Below the pieces are notes generated by a model. That model worked only from the letters and a program-made list of their open reading frames with translations. It ran no database searches and was not told the origin of the DNA. Shown here one piece after another: positions 10,527 through 21,239 of a stretch of 64,000 bases of DNA (within the stretch, counting starts at the first letter, position 1; the number at the start of each line of letters is the position of its first letter). Made by a program: the position numbers and the translations under genes. Source of the DNA: Lepidostoma basale (lineage: Eukaryota; Arthropoda; Insecta; Trichoptera; Lepidostomatidae); the NCBI GenBank assembly GCA_022606425.2, contig JAHDVF020000001.1, positions 1,178,001-1,242,000 of the forward strand. The letters are read 5' to 3'.

Positions 10527-11300
10527 ATTCAAATCAAATCAAATCATTTTATTTCATCAACAGACATTACAAAATTTATTTTTAAGGCATCTATTGAGAA
10601 CAGGTAAAATAATATATTATATATAGTATACTACCAGAAACGCATAAGAGATGGTTCAACATTAGGAAGACAGGATACTCTCCAGAATTAAGAGTATTTG
10701 CCTTCTGAACGTACTTTCACTAACATGAAAGACGTCGATCTCCGAGGAGACCGCGTTCAGCAGACTAATTGCTCTTCCCACCGGTGTCACCAGAGGCAGA
10801 TTGGTTCTGGCGGCCGGTAGGTAAAACAATCTGTGCTGTCGCTGTCGGAGATATCTATCGGGGACAAAAAGCCGAACACCCTCCAGTACGGCCGAGTTCT
10901 CGAAGTATCCCCTAATTAATCTAAAGAAATGGGTAATTAGATGTCCATCTCTTCGAAGCTGTAGAGAATTGGTTCCGAGCATTCCCAAAAGAAATGCCGT
11001 GGGATAGAGCCAAGGATAGCTACCATACTCCCTCATGTAGAGATACCTCAGAATTTTTTTCTGAACCCTCTCCAGCATAACGGAATATCTCGCCTCGTGA
11101 GGACTCCATATTACAGAACCACTTTCGAGTCTGCTCCGAACCAATGCGTTGTATAGGACTCTGAGCACATCGGGATCCCTGAAAACTCTGCCGGTCCGGA
11201 CGATGAAGCCCAACATCTTCAGTGCAGTGCCACAAATCCTTTCAACATGTGCACGAAAAGTCAGCCTACTCTCATAGATGATCCCTCTCATGATGTATTG
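10527..11300 (-). mobile_element. LINE with (GATTT)n tail: ORF2 C-terminal 209 codons plus 3' UTR
   Basis: The minus-strand ORF at 10662-11291 is the longest in the window. It starts in a conserved LINE region (GIIYESRLTFRAH), then GFIVRTGRVFRDPDVLRVLY and a SRLESGSVIWSPH segment, the region after the reverse transcriptase palm, then PDRYLRQRQHRLFYLPAART and LLNAVSSEIDVF. The 3' UTR follows and ends in a (GATTT)n tail, seen as tcaaatcaaatcaaatc at 10527-10545. It is 5'-truncated; no palm motif is present. A partial sense copy is at 27930-28170. Jockey superfamily is likely; the clade is not fixed. Confidence 0.8.
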
Positions 11301-11302
11301 TA

Positions 11303-11462
11303 GGAGTGGGAGCTGCCTATTGGTGGCGATGAGGTTCGCAACCCATCACACCGCGTCTCCTGCGGGGGCGAAAAGAGAAAGATAAAATGCCGCATCGGTT
11401 AACGTGTGGCAGTCCATTCTTTCTGCCTACCCCTTCAGGGAGACGGCGTGATGGTTGGTTAG
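11303..11462 (+). mobile_element. Inverted-dimer retroposon built from RTE tails (copy 1)
   Basis: The left half, after tggcgatgaggttcgcaacc, is an antisense RTE tail (catcacaccgcgtctcctgc). The right half is a sense RTE tail ending ggagacggcgtgatggttgg and a GTTA-like tail. The same junctions occur at 14149, 23505 and 24894, so it is a discrete element and not a one-off rearrangement. Confidence 0.7.
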
Positions 11463-11718
11463 TTAGATTAAATATTGCAGGTCTACTGTAATAATATGTG
11501 ACCCAAGTGTGGTCGGCACTAATCCCTACGTCAAATATTTGACCCTTTCAAAACAAAAGGTTGCCGACCCATAGTTTAGCTAAATTAAAATTATAATATC
11601 CTTTTATCAACGCCTAAGTAATTTGAACTGCCTAAATTGAATTAGAGAAACAAATTTGTAACTTTTATTTAAATAATTTTGATAAATAACATTTATGTAA
11701 AACCAGTTAAGTAATAAA
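11463..11718. other. Spacer with a hAT-like end
   Basis: At about 11555-11575, aaaaggttgccgacccatag resembles a hAT terminal repeat in antisense. The opposite end was not found. Confidence 0.35.
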
Positions 11719-12163
11719 CAAACAAACAAACAAACCATCACGCCGTTTCCCCGCAGGGGTAGGCAGAGAGAATGGACCGCCACACTACTCTATCCTGGCA
11801 AACCTCTCTAGCTTCCTCCACATTCATACAACGAGTCATACACGCACGTCGATTCCTCCGACTTCTAACATGACCAACCTTTAAAATTTGATTAATTTGG
11901 TCATGCCATGTTTTCCTCGGTCTGCCTCGACTTCGTACCCCATTTACATCATTAACGTATACTTTCTTAACCATTCTTTCTCTATCCATGCGTTCCATAT
12001 GTCCGAACCAACGCAGCGATCCTTTCATAATTTTGTTCATTATACCTTCTTCCGCTCTACATTCCTTTCTTATATCAGCATTTGAGATTCTGTCGTATAT
12101 CGTTCTACCACACATACGTCTTAGGGACCTCATCTCACTTTTGTTAATCTCACAAGTAATCAC
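11719..12163 (-). mobile_element. RTE-like LINE, subfamily B, intact C-terminal frame
   Basis: The minus-strand ORF at 11738-12163 runs 141 codons without a break to the natural stop. Blocks in order: MRSLRRMCGRTIYDRISNAD, ECRAEEGIMNK, KGSLRWFGHMERM, RMVKKVYVNDVNG, RGRPRKTWHDQINQ, RRACMTRCMNVEEA and WRSILSAYPCGETA. The tail is (GTTT)n, seen as aaacaaacaaacaaac. This is the C-terminal domain beyond the reverse transcriptase; the catalytic domains are absent through 5' truncation. It is among the youngest-looking copies. Confidence 0.9.
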
Positions 12164-12240
12164 TTTTGATAATATATTTTATAATGACGTTCTACAAAAT
12201 AATAATCTCAACCATCAATAATTACATGTCAAGTTCCTAA

Positions 12241-12525
12241 TGATGAAAACCTTCACATTAAACAATTAAAACGTCTGTTTTCTAGAAGTTTTATTATGGA
12301 TACAGACTATAATCGCTAAAAATATATTTAAACCTATTTATATCGCAGTATAATCAAATATGGAAATAAATAATACAAAATTTGTATTATGGAACGCTTT
12401 TATCAGAATAATTTTACACGAAAAACGTCAGCAATGCAACATTTTATAATTCCTTAGAAAGGTGAAACATTCCCTTAAACTATAATAAAACATTTATAAA
12501 ACAGGCATTTTCATTCTCCACTATG
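12241..12525. mobile_element. M1-family palindromic MITE, degraded
   Basis: Both ends carry the family motif: cgtctgttttctagaagttt near 12271 and, inverted and decayed, ataataaaacatttataaaa near 12483. The inner aattccttagaaaggtgaaac block matches other copies. Confidence 0.6.
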
Positions 12526-12577
12526 TTGGGAGGGGCGTTCTTTACCTCTTGATACGGTTATAAAGAAATCCTAATTA

Positions 12578-12690
12578 CAAATTTCGGGAATCCCGATTTA
12601 AAAATGAATACATTCAGAAACTCGCTGAACCTTTTTATAAAGGACTTCCTTCACATCCTAAGCCACACAAGTGTTGAACTTTCGTATATC
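12578..12690 (+). mobile_element. Jockey-like LINE scrap
   Basis: The block cgggaatcccgatttaaaa, then aaggacttccttcacatcct, matches the region coding for the Jockey C-terminal KGLPSHPNP motif in the copies at 15809 and 55708. Confidence 0.6.
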
Positions 12691-12954
12691 AAAAGATTCA
12701 AGTCCGCGTCCGTATTGTGTGGTCTTCCCTTTTAAAATAAACAAATTATCACCGCGATGTAAATAGAGGAGTATGTATTGACAATAATAAGAAAATCACG
12801 ACTTAACTAGCCCTCCGACCGTTACGCCATTTTATTATACTGTAATAATATTAATAATAATATAATAATAACATTATTTTTACATAGGGAATGATGGATC
12901 GCCGCAATTGTTCATCCTGACTCCTTTGAAGATGAAATGTACCAAATCATTTCT

Positions 12955-13198
12955 TCGTTTTTAAATGTATGTACCAATGACAGGTCATAAGTCCTGTAAA
13001 CGCCTCGACTACCATATTCTGTTTCCAAAAAAACAATTTACATCTTCGTCTCTATTGAGATACAACTAATTCTTAAAAATCATTTCTTCTATACTCGCCT
13101 TCACTTTGTGTTGTGGATTCATATTTGAATAAATTTTCATTGAAAGAGGTTATGTAATGACCGAAACATGTCTGTGAAAAGTGTAATAAAGTGTTGTA
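12955..13198. mobile_element. Family-X DNA element end plus adjacent repeat
   Basis: The segment caatgacaggtcataagtcc through ctctattgagatacaact matches the terminal region of the inverted elements at 30133-31261. The following block (gccttcactttgtgttgtgg to gaaacatgtctgtg) recurs in antisense at about 14359-14432. No transposase is visible. Confidence 0.55.
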
Positions 13199-13199
13199 A

Positions 13200-13335
13200 A
13201 ATTACTACTAACTAACTAACTAACCATCACGCCGTCTCCCCGGAGGGGTAGGCAGAAAGAATGGAACGCCACACTGTTCTGTCCTGACATACTTCTCTCG
13301 ATTCCTCTACATTTATTCAAGAATGTTTATTATTA
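13200..13335 (-). mobile_element. RTE-like LINE 3' tail
   Basis: An antisense tail (aactaactaactaacc) followed by catcacgccgtctccccgga and the coding end to about the CMN codons. Subfamily A, with a GTTA tail. Confidence 0.8.
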
Positions 13336-13427
13336 AATAATGTTTATTTATCACAAAAATCCCAAAATGCATTATATTAAACTCCGCCAGTTCAGGTACT
13401 GAAATAATTCCAATATTATAAAAATTT

Positions 13428-13560
13428 ACGATCTTCGTAGCCGAATAGTAAGTTCTGTGACTGCCACCCGAAGGCCCCGGGTTCGATTCCTGGCGATGAC
13501 GGTGTGATTGTCACGCGGCTTTGGTCTGATGTAGAATTCACGTGACAATAAATTGGTGAG
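13428..13560 (+). mobile_element. tRNA-derived SINE, 3'-truncated
   Basis: The head has degenerate A box tagccgaatag and intact B box ggttcgattcc, then ggtctgatgtagaattcacg. It stops after the ataaattgg block, so no tail is present. Confidence 0.8.
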
Positions 13561-13920
13561 GTAAGACGGCTTCTGAAGTGAAGACCGCGCACAGCTTTCC
13601 GTAGAGTTCAGAGGTAGACGACAGACGGAGTAATAAGAAGAATAATCGACGATGACACAAAATACAAATATATTTATATATACGTTTACAAACAGTCGAA
13701 TACACAAAAGAGCCATGCTACATATAAATCGTCGAAAGGGTGGCTTAGCTCAAATAGTCATTTGCGTGACATGTTGCCAGATTGGTAAACGATAGATAGA
13801 CCAGAAGTGAAGACCCCGTAAAGACAAAAGTAACAAAGGGAGACTCCCCAAACAATGATCCGAAAATGTTAGAAAAAATTCTGGTGATTGGATGAAAGGC
13901 ACAAGACAGGAATACGTATT

Positions 13921-14148
13921 GACGACCTTCGTGGCCGAGTGGTAAGTGCATTGACTGCCACCCCGAAGGTTCCGGGTTCGATTCCCGGCGAGGACAATGT
14001 GATTGTCACACTGTCTTTAGTCTGGTGTAGAATTAACGTGACAATAAAATGGCGATAGATTAGCTACCTATCACGTGTCACGAGATATAAATACCCTTTA
14101 CATCGATTTGGCTCATCCTGTTATGATGTAAAGAGCGATTCAGCAAAA
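13921..14148 (+). mobile_element. tRNA-derived SINE, second tail type, near complete
   Basis: The head gacgaccttcgtggccgagt contains the A box and is followed by B box ggttcgattcc. The body includes gtagaattaacgtgacaata. The tail is tacatcgatttggctcatcc and gatgtaaagagcgattcagc, ending in AAT repeats. It directly abuts the RTE-tail element that follows. Confidence 0.9.
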
Positions 14149-14281
14149 TAATAAACTAACTAACTAACTAACTAACCATCACGCCGTCTCCCCGAAAGGG
14201 TAGGCAGAAAGAATGGACTGTCACACTAAAACCGATGCGGCACTCCATCCTTTTCTTTTTGCCCCGCGGGAGACGCGCGGG
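14149..14281 (-). mobile_element. Inverted-dimer RTE-tail retroposon (copy 2, 3'-anchored, truncated)
   Basis: On the plus strand: actaacta tail, catcacgccgtctccccgaa, ggactgtcacac, then the family junction to gatgcggcactccatccttt and gccccgcgggagacgcg, where it is cut off. The junction between halves is the same as in copies at 11303, 23505 and 24894. Confidence 0.7.
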
Positions 14282-14358
14282 GGGCATGATTTGTGTGGCC
14301 CAGAGTGTTCCTCTGAAGGAGGATCGATTTTGGACGCTTGTGGCGGCTGGAGGTGTTT
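14282..14358 (-). mobile_element. Jockey-like LINE scrap
   Basis: The segment gcatgatttgtgtggccc and gcttgtggcggctggaggtg is the antisense of the RHKRPK region and its downstream sequence in Jockey-like copies. An antisense 74-bp repeat also found near 13095-13165 follows, to 14432. Confidence 0.65.
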
Positions 14359-14451
14359 CCGGACATAACCTCTTTCAACGAAAATTTATTCAAATATGAA
14401 TCCATAACACAAAGTGAAGGCGAGTTTAAATAATAATAATAATAATAATAA

Positions 14452-14955
14452 GTGCACAATGGTGTTCTTCTACCGACCCTTATGTATGGAAGCGAAGCAT
14501 GGAACTGGCAAAAGAAGGATGAAAGTAGAATAAATGCAGTAGAAATTAGATCTCTTAGACGAATGTGTGGATACTCTGTGTATGATAGAGTGTCGAATGA
14601 AAATATAAGAAGAGAATGCGGTGCGAATGATGGTGTCATGAACAAAATAATGAAAGGATCATTAAGATGGTTTGGACATATGGAAAGAATGAATGAAGGA
14701 AGAATGGTAAAAAAATTATATGTCAATGATGTAAATGGAACCAGAAATAGATGAAGACCGAGGAAAACGTGGCACGATCAAATAAATCAAATATTGAATG
14801 TCGGCCATGTGAGGAGTCAGAGAAATCGACGCGCGTGCATGACACGATGTATGAATGTTGAGGAAGCGAGAGAAATATGTCAGGAAAGAAAAATGTGGAA
14901 GTCCATTCTTTCTGCCTACCCTTTCGGGGAGACGGCGTGATGGTTAGTTAGTTTT
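14452..14955 (+). mobile_element. RTE-like LINE, subfamily A
   Basis: The ORF at 14452-14754 reads HNGVLLPTLMYGSEAWNWQK, VEIRSLRRMCGYSVYDRVSN, ECGANDGVMNKIMKGS and KKLYVNDVNGTRNR, and stops at a TGA where other copies continue with GRPRKTWHDQ. The remaining C-terminus follows in frame with that stop. It ends ggagacggcgtgatggttag. A single nonsense change (RGRP to stop) is the main lesion. Confidence 0.9.
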
Positions 14956-14964
14956 TTTTTTTAA

Positions 14965-15035
14965 TAATAATAATACGTGAAGAAGTATGGGGGAGGCCTA
15001 TGTCCAGCAGTGGACGGCAACGGCTGTTTTAGTAA
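14965..15035 (+). mobile_element. LINE 3' terminal scrap
   Basis: The phrase gggggaggcctatgtccagc, then agtggacggcaacggctg, is the coding end (GEAYVQQW-like) of a LINE related to those at 16730 and 23770. Confidence 0.6.
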
Positions 15036-15164
15036 GTAAATATGGTAAGTATACAAACAGAAAAATTCTTTGCCGACGTATTTATTTCAAGCGAAAATAC
15101 CTTATTACTGTGTGTGCCTGCACAATTAATAAGTAATTGGTTGTGTTGTGTGTAAACGTTCAAT

Positions 15165-15400
15165 TAACACGGGCGTCGTCTCGGGTATTTATTTACGAAC
15201 TTCCTCAAGCCCGAGAGCTCTCCTCGCGCATATCTGCCTCGTGACGTCACCTTCTCAGAAAACGGCCGCAGATCCGGCAGTGACATCACCCGCAGCGCAC
15301 AACACAGGAACAAATCTCGAGCTCTCTCGTGGAAAACAAAACAACGCCGGACCGCGCCATGTTGCCGGGCGGTAGGAACCGGCACAATACACAATACCGG
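15165..15400. other. GC- and CpG-rich patch of unknown origin
   Basis: This patch stands out from its AT-rich surroundings. It carries tgacgtcacc and tgacatcacc (CRE-like sites) and many CpGs. ORFs of 75 and 76 codons on opposite strands look like by-products of base composition. It could be an LTR remnant, a decayed promoter or a first exon; nothing decides between these. Confidence 0.3.
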
Positions 15401-15679
15401 CCTAGGTACCTACGCAGTACCTACTCCCGATGTTTATTTATTTTATTTACACACACGAGCGCGAGTGAGATATTAATTGGGAGTATTCGTGCAGTATCGG
15501 CTTGTGGTGCAGAATATGATATTTCCGCAATTAGAGCCATTCTACAGCGCGCATAGTCTGGGAAAAATCTTTCCGATTCTATTATAAATTAATTCAAATA
15601 TCAATCTCCAACGTATATTTATTTAAAATACATTTATTTTATATTGACAAAAGACGATTTTTAAACATAAATGTATTTG

Positions 15680-15800
15680 AAGCAAGTAGGTGAGCAATTA
15701 GATACAATAAAATTTGGAGCAAGTAGATGAGTTCGTGTATTTAGGTAGTATGTTTACAAGAGATGGGCGAGTGGAGAGGGATATTGAAAAAAGGAAAAAA
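15680..15800 (+). mobile_element. RTE-like LINE scrap, upstream region
   Basis: This encodes VDEFVYLGSMFTRDGRVERD, the block just after the reverse transcriptase palm in RTE proteins, matching the REFVYLGSMFTADGR block of the copy at 26851-27342. It ends abruptly in a Jockey-like fragment. Confidence 0.75.
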
Positions 15801-15808
15801 GAAAATTG

Positions 15809-16216
15809 AAAAAAGAGTCATATACGAAAACTCAAAATCCTGCAAAATTAGCCTACCCGTTTATCGCTTTGTGCGCCTTCATGGACCAGGATCACACAAC
15901 TGCTCCTGGAATCGGGAATCCCGATGATAGATGAATTCATTCTGAATCTTGCCGAACATTTTTACAAAGGACTCCCTTCACATCCTAACCCCACAATAAA
16001 AGACCTCTCAAATTACGACCAAAACACCTCCAGCCGCCACAAGCGCCCAAAATCGATCCTCCTTCAGAGGAACACTTCGGGCCACACAAATCATGCCCCT
16101 GCATAAAATAATAACCCGCCAAATTACCTTCCAACAATGTTCCCATCAGACGTAAGAGGAATAGCCACATGAGCTGAACCTCTGTCAGCCAGAAGATCCA
16201 AGTCCAAGTCCATATG
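15809..16216 (+). mobile_element. Jockey-like LINE: ORF2 C-terminus, 3' UTR and (AAGTCC) tail
   Basis: The coding end has IYENSK, GPGSHN, then MIDEFILNLAEHFYKGLPSH, PNPTIKDLS and SSRHKRPKSILL, stopping at TAA 16104-16106. HPNP...L and RHKRPK-like blocks are typical of Jockey-clade ORF2 C-termini. The UTR carries aatgttcccatcagacgtaa and ends agaagatccaagtccaagtc. It is 5'-truncated. Confidence 0.85.
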
Positions 16217-16729
16217 TTTTTTTTTAACATTTGGAAATTTTTTTAAAATTATTCTAATACCAATATGTATAAAATATTAAATGTTTTAACAATGTATAGA
16301 CTATAATAGGAATATAGTAGGGTTATAACAAGTTTTAAAGTTATTCGTTTAATTTCCTATTCATATTCAATACTGTTGTACACTGCTTCAAAGTTGTATA
16401 ATATATTTATTCCAATGTATAGCGAATTTAGAATAGTATGTTTGTCATAACTTCTAAGCGCCTCTTCTTCCGTGCCACTTTAAGACGATTCACACGCATC
16501 ATACACTAGTAAGAGGCCCTTTATTCCTTTTTATAGCGTATTTGCACACGGCGCCAAGTCAGAGTTAAGGACCTTTGGATTAAACGATACGATTATTTGT
16601 TTTATACAGATACCATTTTAAACAATTTGCGATTCGTGCGATACATACGAGTATATCATAGACCCATCGACACTCTCAAATTATATTACTAGCTATCTTA
16701 ATTATCTTCAATTAACTTCTTCTTCTTCA
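16217..16729. other. Unassigned AT-rich DNA
   Basis: No recognised element or coding similarity. Confidence 0.35.
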
Positions 16730-17290
16730 GTCCATAGACGTTCACTCGTGAACATTGTGATAATCCATTTTTCACACACGTGGAGTCATTTAAACTGAGA
16801 CATATCTTTGAAAATGATGAAATACCGGTTTGTCTCAAAAGAAAGGTCTACGACACGTGTATACTGCCTATGATGACATGCGGACTAGAGACGACAACTC
16901 TTACAGCAAAAAGTGTCCACAGGCTCAAGTGTACACAGAGGTCCATGGAAAGACAGATGCTTGGTGTGAGCTTAAGGAATGAAGAAATCAGACGCCGCAC
17001 TAGGGTTGCTGTCGTCATGGACCGAGTGGCAAAATTGAAATGGCAATGGGCTGGACACTTGGCTAGACAGGGTGGCAACAGTTAGGCACCCAGGATACTC
17101 AGTTGGAGAACATGGGCAAATAGGCGAAGTGTCGGAAAGCCACCGATGAGATGGACCGATGATATTGTCAAAAGGGTTGGAAAATCTTGGATACAAAGGG
17201 GCAGGATAGAGACGAGTGGAGGAAATCGGAAGAGGCCTATATCCAGCAGTGGAGGGAAGAAGGCTAACAAAGAAGAAGAAAAAGAAAGAG
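16730..17290 (+). mobile_element. LINE ORF2 C-terminus with AAG-rich tail
   Basis: The ORF at 16780-17085 reads AWESFKLRHIF-like, KRKVYDTCILPMMTCGLETT, QRSMERQMLGVSLRNEEIRR and KLKWQWAGHLAR, then a TAG. The frame resumes after it with RILSWRTW and PMRWTDDIVK, then shifts frame before a YIQQW-like end and AAGAAG repeats. The R(T)..A.VMDRVAKLKWQWAGH arrangement is that of insect endonuclease/reverse transcriptase LINE proteins. Related copies are at 19905-20015, 43095-43655 and 23770-24040. Confidence 0.85.
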
Positions 17291-17702
17291 TCATTTGGAC
17301 CTTTAGGACCACAGATTTATGAGCATCAGCATTTGACGTTAGCCATATGTAGGGAACTTATATAATAATAATACTAAACTTAATATGAGACAAAGACGTG
17401 CTCTTTGTCTACTGACCGACAACGCTCGAATAACAAATTAGTTCATCATTGGTCTTTCTGAGTTGTGCTTAACCAATAATTTGGATACTTGGTCTTAGGA
17501 ATCAAATAGAACTTGATTCTTTGTGTTTCGTCCTAGTTAATATAATACACATGAAAAACATTATCGGCGTATTTCAAGAGTATTAATTTAAGTTGCTAAC
17601 GGGAGAACAAATACAGAGCTTAGAACTGAAGATTCTTCACCATATTTTCTACCAGCGCCGATTCACTCCAATATCATTTATAAGAACTCCAACTTATTAT
17701 TA
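17291..17702. other. Unassigned AT-rich DNA
   Basis: No recognised element. Confidence 0.35.
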
Positions 17703-17920
17703 TATTTATTAATTTTTTGTATACAACAGTTCGTTTGAATCTAATTACTGTATACAATTTGTTTGAGCTATTATATTGATTTTCATGACATGTGATAGCT
17801 AATCTATCGCCATTTTATTGTCACGTGAATTCTACACCAGACCAAAAACAGTCTGAGAATCACACTACCATCGCCGGGAATCGAACTTGGGACTTTAGGT
17901 GTGATAGTCGTAGCTCTTCC
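17703..17920 (-). mobile_element. tRNA-derived SINE, LINE-tail type
   Basis: On the minus strand: a decayed head, B box ggttcgattcc-like (plus strand gggaatcgaacttggg), gtagaattcacgtgacaata, cgatagattagctatcac, then the tail attgtatacagtaattagat and gttgtatacaaaaaat. That tail matches the 3' UTR of the LINE at 3524-3872. Confidence 0.85.
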
Positions 17921-18949
17921 CAATATTATTATAAGAAGCATTATGATAATTAGTTTCATACTATGGATTAAACAAGTAAAGTTACATTCAAAATTTGAAC
18001 CCATATAAATCGGCATGAACCTAACCACTGTTCCAAGGAAGCTAAAAGGCCAATGGCTGATCAGAACAAATCGAGAGAAAGGGAAAATTGAGAGCAGAAT
18101 GCAATGGTTTGTGAAAGGTGGAAGGACATTATCAGGCACTTAAAGAATAATATAATCCCCGAAGAGATATTAAAACCTAAGGACTTTTATTTTTATAACA
18201 GAATTTTAGAACATTATATATCTTCCAAAACTATATGTTTTTTTTTAATTAACTTGTAAAAAAACTAATGAATCATTAAGTGTTATAATATATATTATTT
18301 GGTTGTTTAAGTCATCTATTTATTATAAAAGTATGTTATGTTTCACCTTATTCAATACGAAAAAATCAAAATCAAAATATTTCATTATATATACGATCAA
18401 ATCCATAGAAGAAAAAAAAACAATTCAAATTTGTTGCTGATATCTCTAAAGGAGGACGTCATATATGTATAAAAAAATATTTATCGATATTCAAAGACTT
18501 AAACGTTATTATAATATGTGAAAATTTTCTACTATGGAATAATCTGAAAAAAACAATTGAAAAAAATGCAATCGTTGTACTTTTTTGTTGATTGAGTAAG
18601 TACTATGCAAATATATAACAGGTAGGTACGCATGGGATGTTTTTGTTTGCTTACGTAGAGAAAGAATTTTTTTCACTTTGCTCTTGTTCTCACGTACACC
18701 GGTAGGTACTTGCGGCTCTGACGCAAAGACTTTATCTCGTGACTGATAAAATCGTTTTTATTTCCATTTTGTTATCAACTTCATATGTCATTGATATTAG
18801 ATAATTTTTCGTGGTATCGTTAGCTTTCCGCACTAGATCTATTAGGATTTTTATAATATTATGTATCTACTCGTACGTGGATACGGGGTTATAGCGAATC
18901 ATGTATTCATTCGAAATAGGAAATTCAGCGGTTAATATTATAGAGTATT
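17921..18949. other. Unassigned AT-rich DNA
   Basis: About 1 kb with no recognised repeat, coding similarity or inverted structure. Possibly unique intergenic sequence. Confidence 0.35.
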
Positions 18950-19320
18950 TAACTAACTAACCAACGATCTCACTGTTTTCCTGGAGGAGTAGGCAGAAAG
19001 GATGTCCGACATACCTCTCCAGATCCTTCTACATGCATACATCGTGACACGCATACTCGTCAATTTTTCCAACTTCGAATGTGGCCGCCTTTTATAAATT
19101 GATTAATTTTCTCGTGCTCTTCTCGACTTCATTTTCAATTCACACTACCTCTCTCATCCATTCATTCCATTAAAATGATCCTTTATTATTTTTTTAGGAT
19201 GGAATCATCTGTTTTATATGTCTTCCTTATTTCGTCGTTAAGTATTCTATCATACATCAGTGACATCATTTCTAAGACATTTTTTTTTTTTTATCTTTTT
19301 TGCCAGCTCCAAGCTTCGAT
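18950..19320 (-). mobile_element. RTE-like LINE, diverged subfamily
   Basis: An antisense tail (aactaactaacc) then the coding end, with RGRP-region and GHME-region traces and gccagctccaagcttcg (the WSWQ-like block). Many indels; no frame survives. Confidence 0.7.
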
Positions 19321-19322
19321 TT

Positions 19323-19875
19323 TTTATATTTATTGTTAATATTTATTGAACTTAGGTGTGAAATGGTACAGTTGAAAGACACTTGCATCGCAAATCCCAA
19401 CCAATAATAATGTAATAATTAAAAATTGGATACTTAATAGAGGGCCATTTTTATGAATTACTCATCTCAAGGGCGCTGTAGAAAATGCTCCGTTTTATGA
19501 ACTAGTTAAAAAATAAACATATATATTATGAGGGCTGCACCTAACGTAGTCGATCAACCCTTCTTACCAGGAAATGATAATTTGAAAAGGTGCGTTTTGA
19601 GTCTCGATCTCTGACTGACTCTCTATGCACTTGAGGTATGCTGGAAGATTGTTCCAGGCTGAAGGGCCGGCTACCGCGAAGGCTAGGTCGCCAAGTTTGT
19701 GCTAGGACAGCGTTTTGGCACAGTCAATCTACCGATTGCAGAAGACTTAGCTGATCGCAATGTAAACTGTCTGGCATTCAGGTTCTCGTTGATGCAGAGT
19801 TCAGATATATAAGCTGGTGTCATTCCATGCAACGCCTTAAAGACCGTCCAGCAGAGCTTGTATTGTATCCATTCT
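19323..19875 (-). mobile_element. L2/CR1-like LINE 3' end
   Basis: The minus strand reads a broken frame: ELCINENLNARQFTLRSA, AFAVAGPSAWNNLPAYLKCI, then a 3' UTR with gatcgactacgttaggtgca. FAVAGPxxWNxLP is the hallmark C-terminus of CR1/L2-group reverse transcriptase proteins. Two smaller relatives lie at 37685-37905 and 62742-62842. Confidence 0.8.
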
Positions 19876-19904
19876 GGACATTTCAGCCAGTGGAGCTCTT
19901 TAAG

Positions 19905-20015
19905 ATGCTCGTCGCCCTGTACTTCTCTTTGCCGTCCACGGTCTGCAAATCAGCAGTCTTCTTGTCCACTTTTCGTCTGAGCTTCTGGCTTCGTGACCTG
20001 CCCATTGCCATTTTA
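19905..20015 (-). mobile_element. LINE scrap of the 16730/43095 type
   Basis: The segment gccctgtacttctctttgcc through cgtgacctgcccattgcca matches the start of the 43225-43330 fragment almost base for base. Confidence 0.7.
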
Positions 20016-20534
20016 ATTAATATTAATAATAACTATATTGCATATACGTATAATTCAGAAACACCCTGTTTCAATCTGATGTGGCGTTATAAATTATTAT
20101 TATGTACCTATTTTGCATAATGACGTATATCAAATGATTATTCATACTGTTTCTGATTCCTATACATTCAATGTGGTCCAACATACACATGTCGTTCCAT
20201 AACTTTTTTGATTGATTATTTCGATCTCAGCTCATAGATATTTTGCTTCATGCAATATTAATAATATCACAATCAAAACGAACATAATCACATCGGACAT
20301 TGACATTTATTATATTAATGATACAATGTTCAAAATGCACCTGCTTCAAAAGTCAATTAATACGTAACATTTATTTGAAAAAGCATAGAAATTCACAATA
20401 TATACGTAGATGCCCAATGATCAAGCCATATGTGACGTCATTATCTACCCAATATTTCTGAAACTAAAAATACTGTTTTTGAAGGTTAAATAAAATTTAA
20501 AAATATATTTTTACGCAAAATAAAACGAAATTAA
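20016..20534. other. Unassigned AT-rich DNA
   Basis: No recognised element. Confidence 0.35.
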
Positions 20535-20720
20535 ATAACTAACTAACCATCACGCGTAGTGGGCAGAAATAATGGACTGCCACACTTTTCTTTCCTGACA
20601 TACTTCTCTCGATCCTCAACAATCATACATCGTGTCATGCATGCACGTCGATTTCTTCGACTCCTGACGTGGCCGACATTCAATATTTGATTTATTTGAA
20701 AGTGTCACGTTTTCATCAGG
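20535..20720 (-). mobile_element. RTE-like LINE 3' end
   Basis: An antisense tail (aactaactaacc), the end region, then antisense RRACMTRC and HVRSQ-region blocks ending near gtgtcacgttttcatc. Deletions are present (gggcagaaataatgg). Confidence 0.8.
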
Positions 20721-20767
20721 AAAATTATCCAAATTACATAATACAATAATAAACGTGTTATACAGTG

Positions 20768-20800
20768 TATATAATCTACATCTACATCTACATCTACATA
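20768..20800. repeat. CTACAT simple repeat
   Basis: About five tandem copies of the hexamer ctacat. It may be a retroelement tail, but no element abuts it clearly. Confidence 0.7.
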
Positions 20801-20981
20801 TAAATAAAACACAATCTGGGTTCTGTGTGTCTCCTTCTTTCTCGGTGATTCCTCATCAGATCCTTTTGAATCTTGGGGAATGGACTAAGTGGAATTTAGC
20901 GGTCGTCATAGGCATATTTTCGTTATTAATCGAGCTCTAATTAACTTTATAAATTAATCAATTAATTGAAAATTTTCGTAG

Positions 20982-21050
20982 TGCAAACGAATATAGACCT
21001 TAATGTTCGTATCACCTGAGTATCAATCTTTTGAGTCTATATTCGTTTGA
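20982..21050. repeat. Short hairpin
   Basis: The arms caaacgaatatagac and gtctatattcgtttg are perfect complements about 40 bp apart. Possibly a tiny MITE remnant. Confidence 0.55.
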
Positions 21051-21239
21051 CACGGTCTGGAGAGAATTCAGTCTCCATGTAATTTTGTGTAGTGGCAACA
21101 ATGTGTTTTGCTTTCTGACAGTCCAATATATTGCGTTTTACTTTGGGATGTATAATACTTAATACGTTTTACTTATTACGTACTAAAATAATTGGTTGTT
21201 TAATTGGTACAGTCTATTTTATTGGCCATATTTTAATGT

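Noticed and set aside
13921..13995. tRNA gene call from A and B boxes
   Set aside because: The same head recurs in nine copies with a shared non-tRNA body and tail, so it is a SINE head. No tRNA anticodon arm could be confirmed.
14226..14726. 166-codon minus-strand ORF
   Set aside because: It is antisense to the RTE frame at 14452-14754 and spans the Jockey scrap; no independent similarity.
15165..15400. Host promoter or CpG island
   Set aside because: CRE-like words and CpGs are visible, but no gene starts nearby and an LTR origin is as likely.
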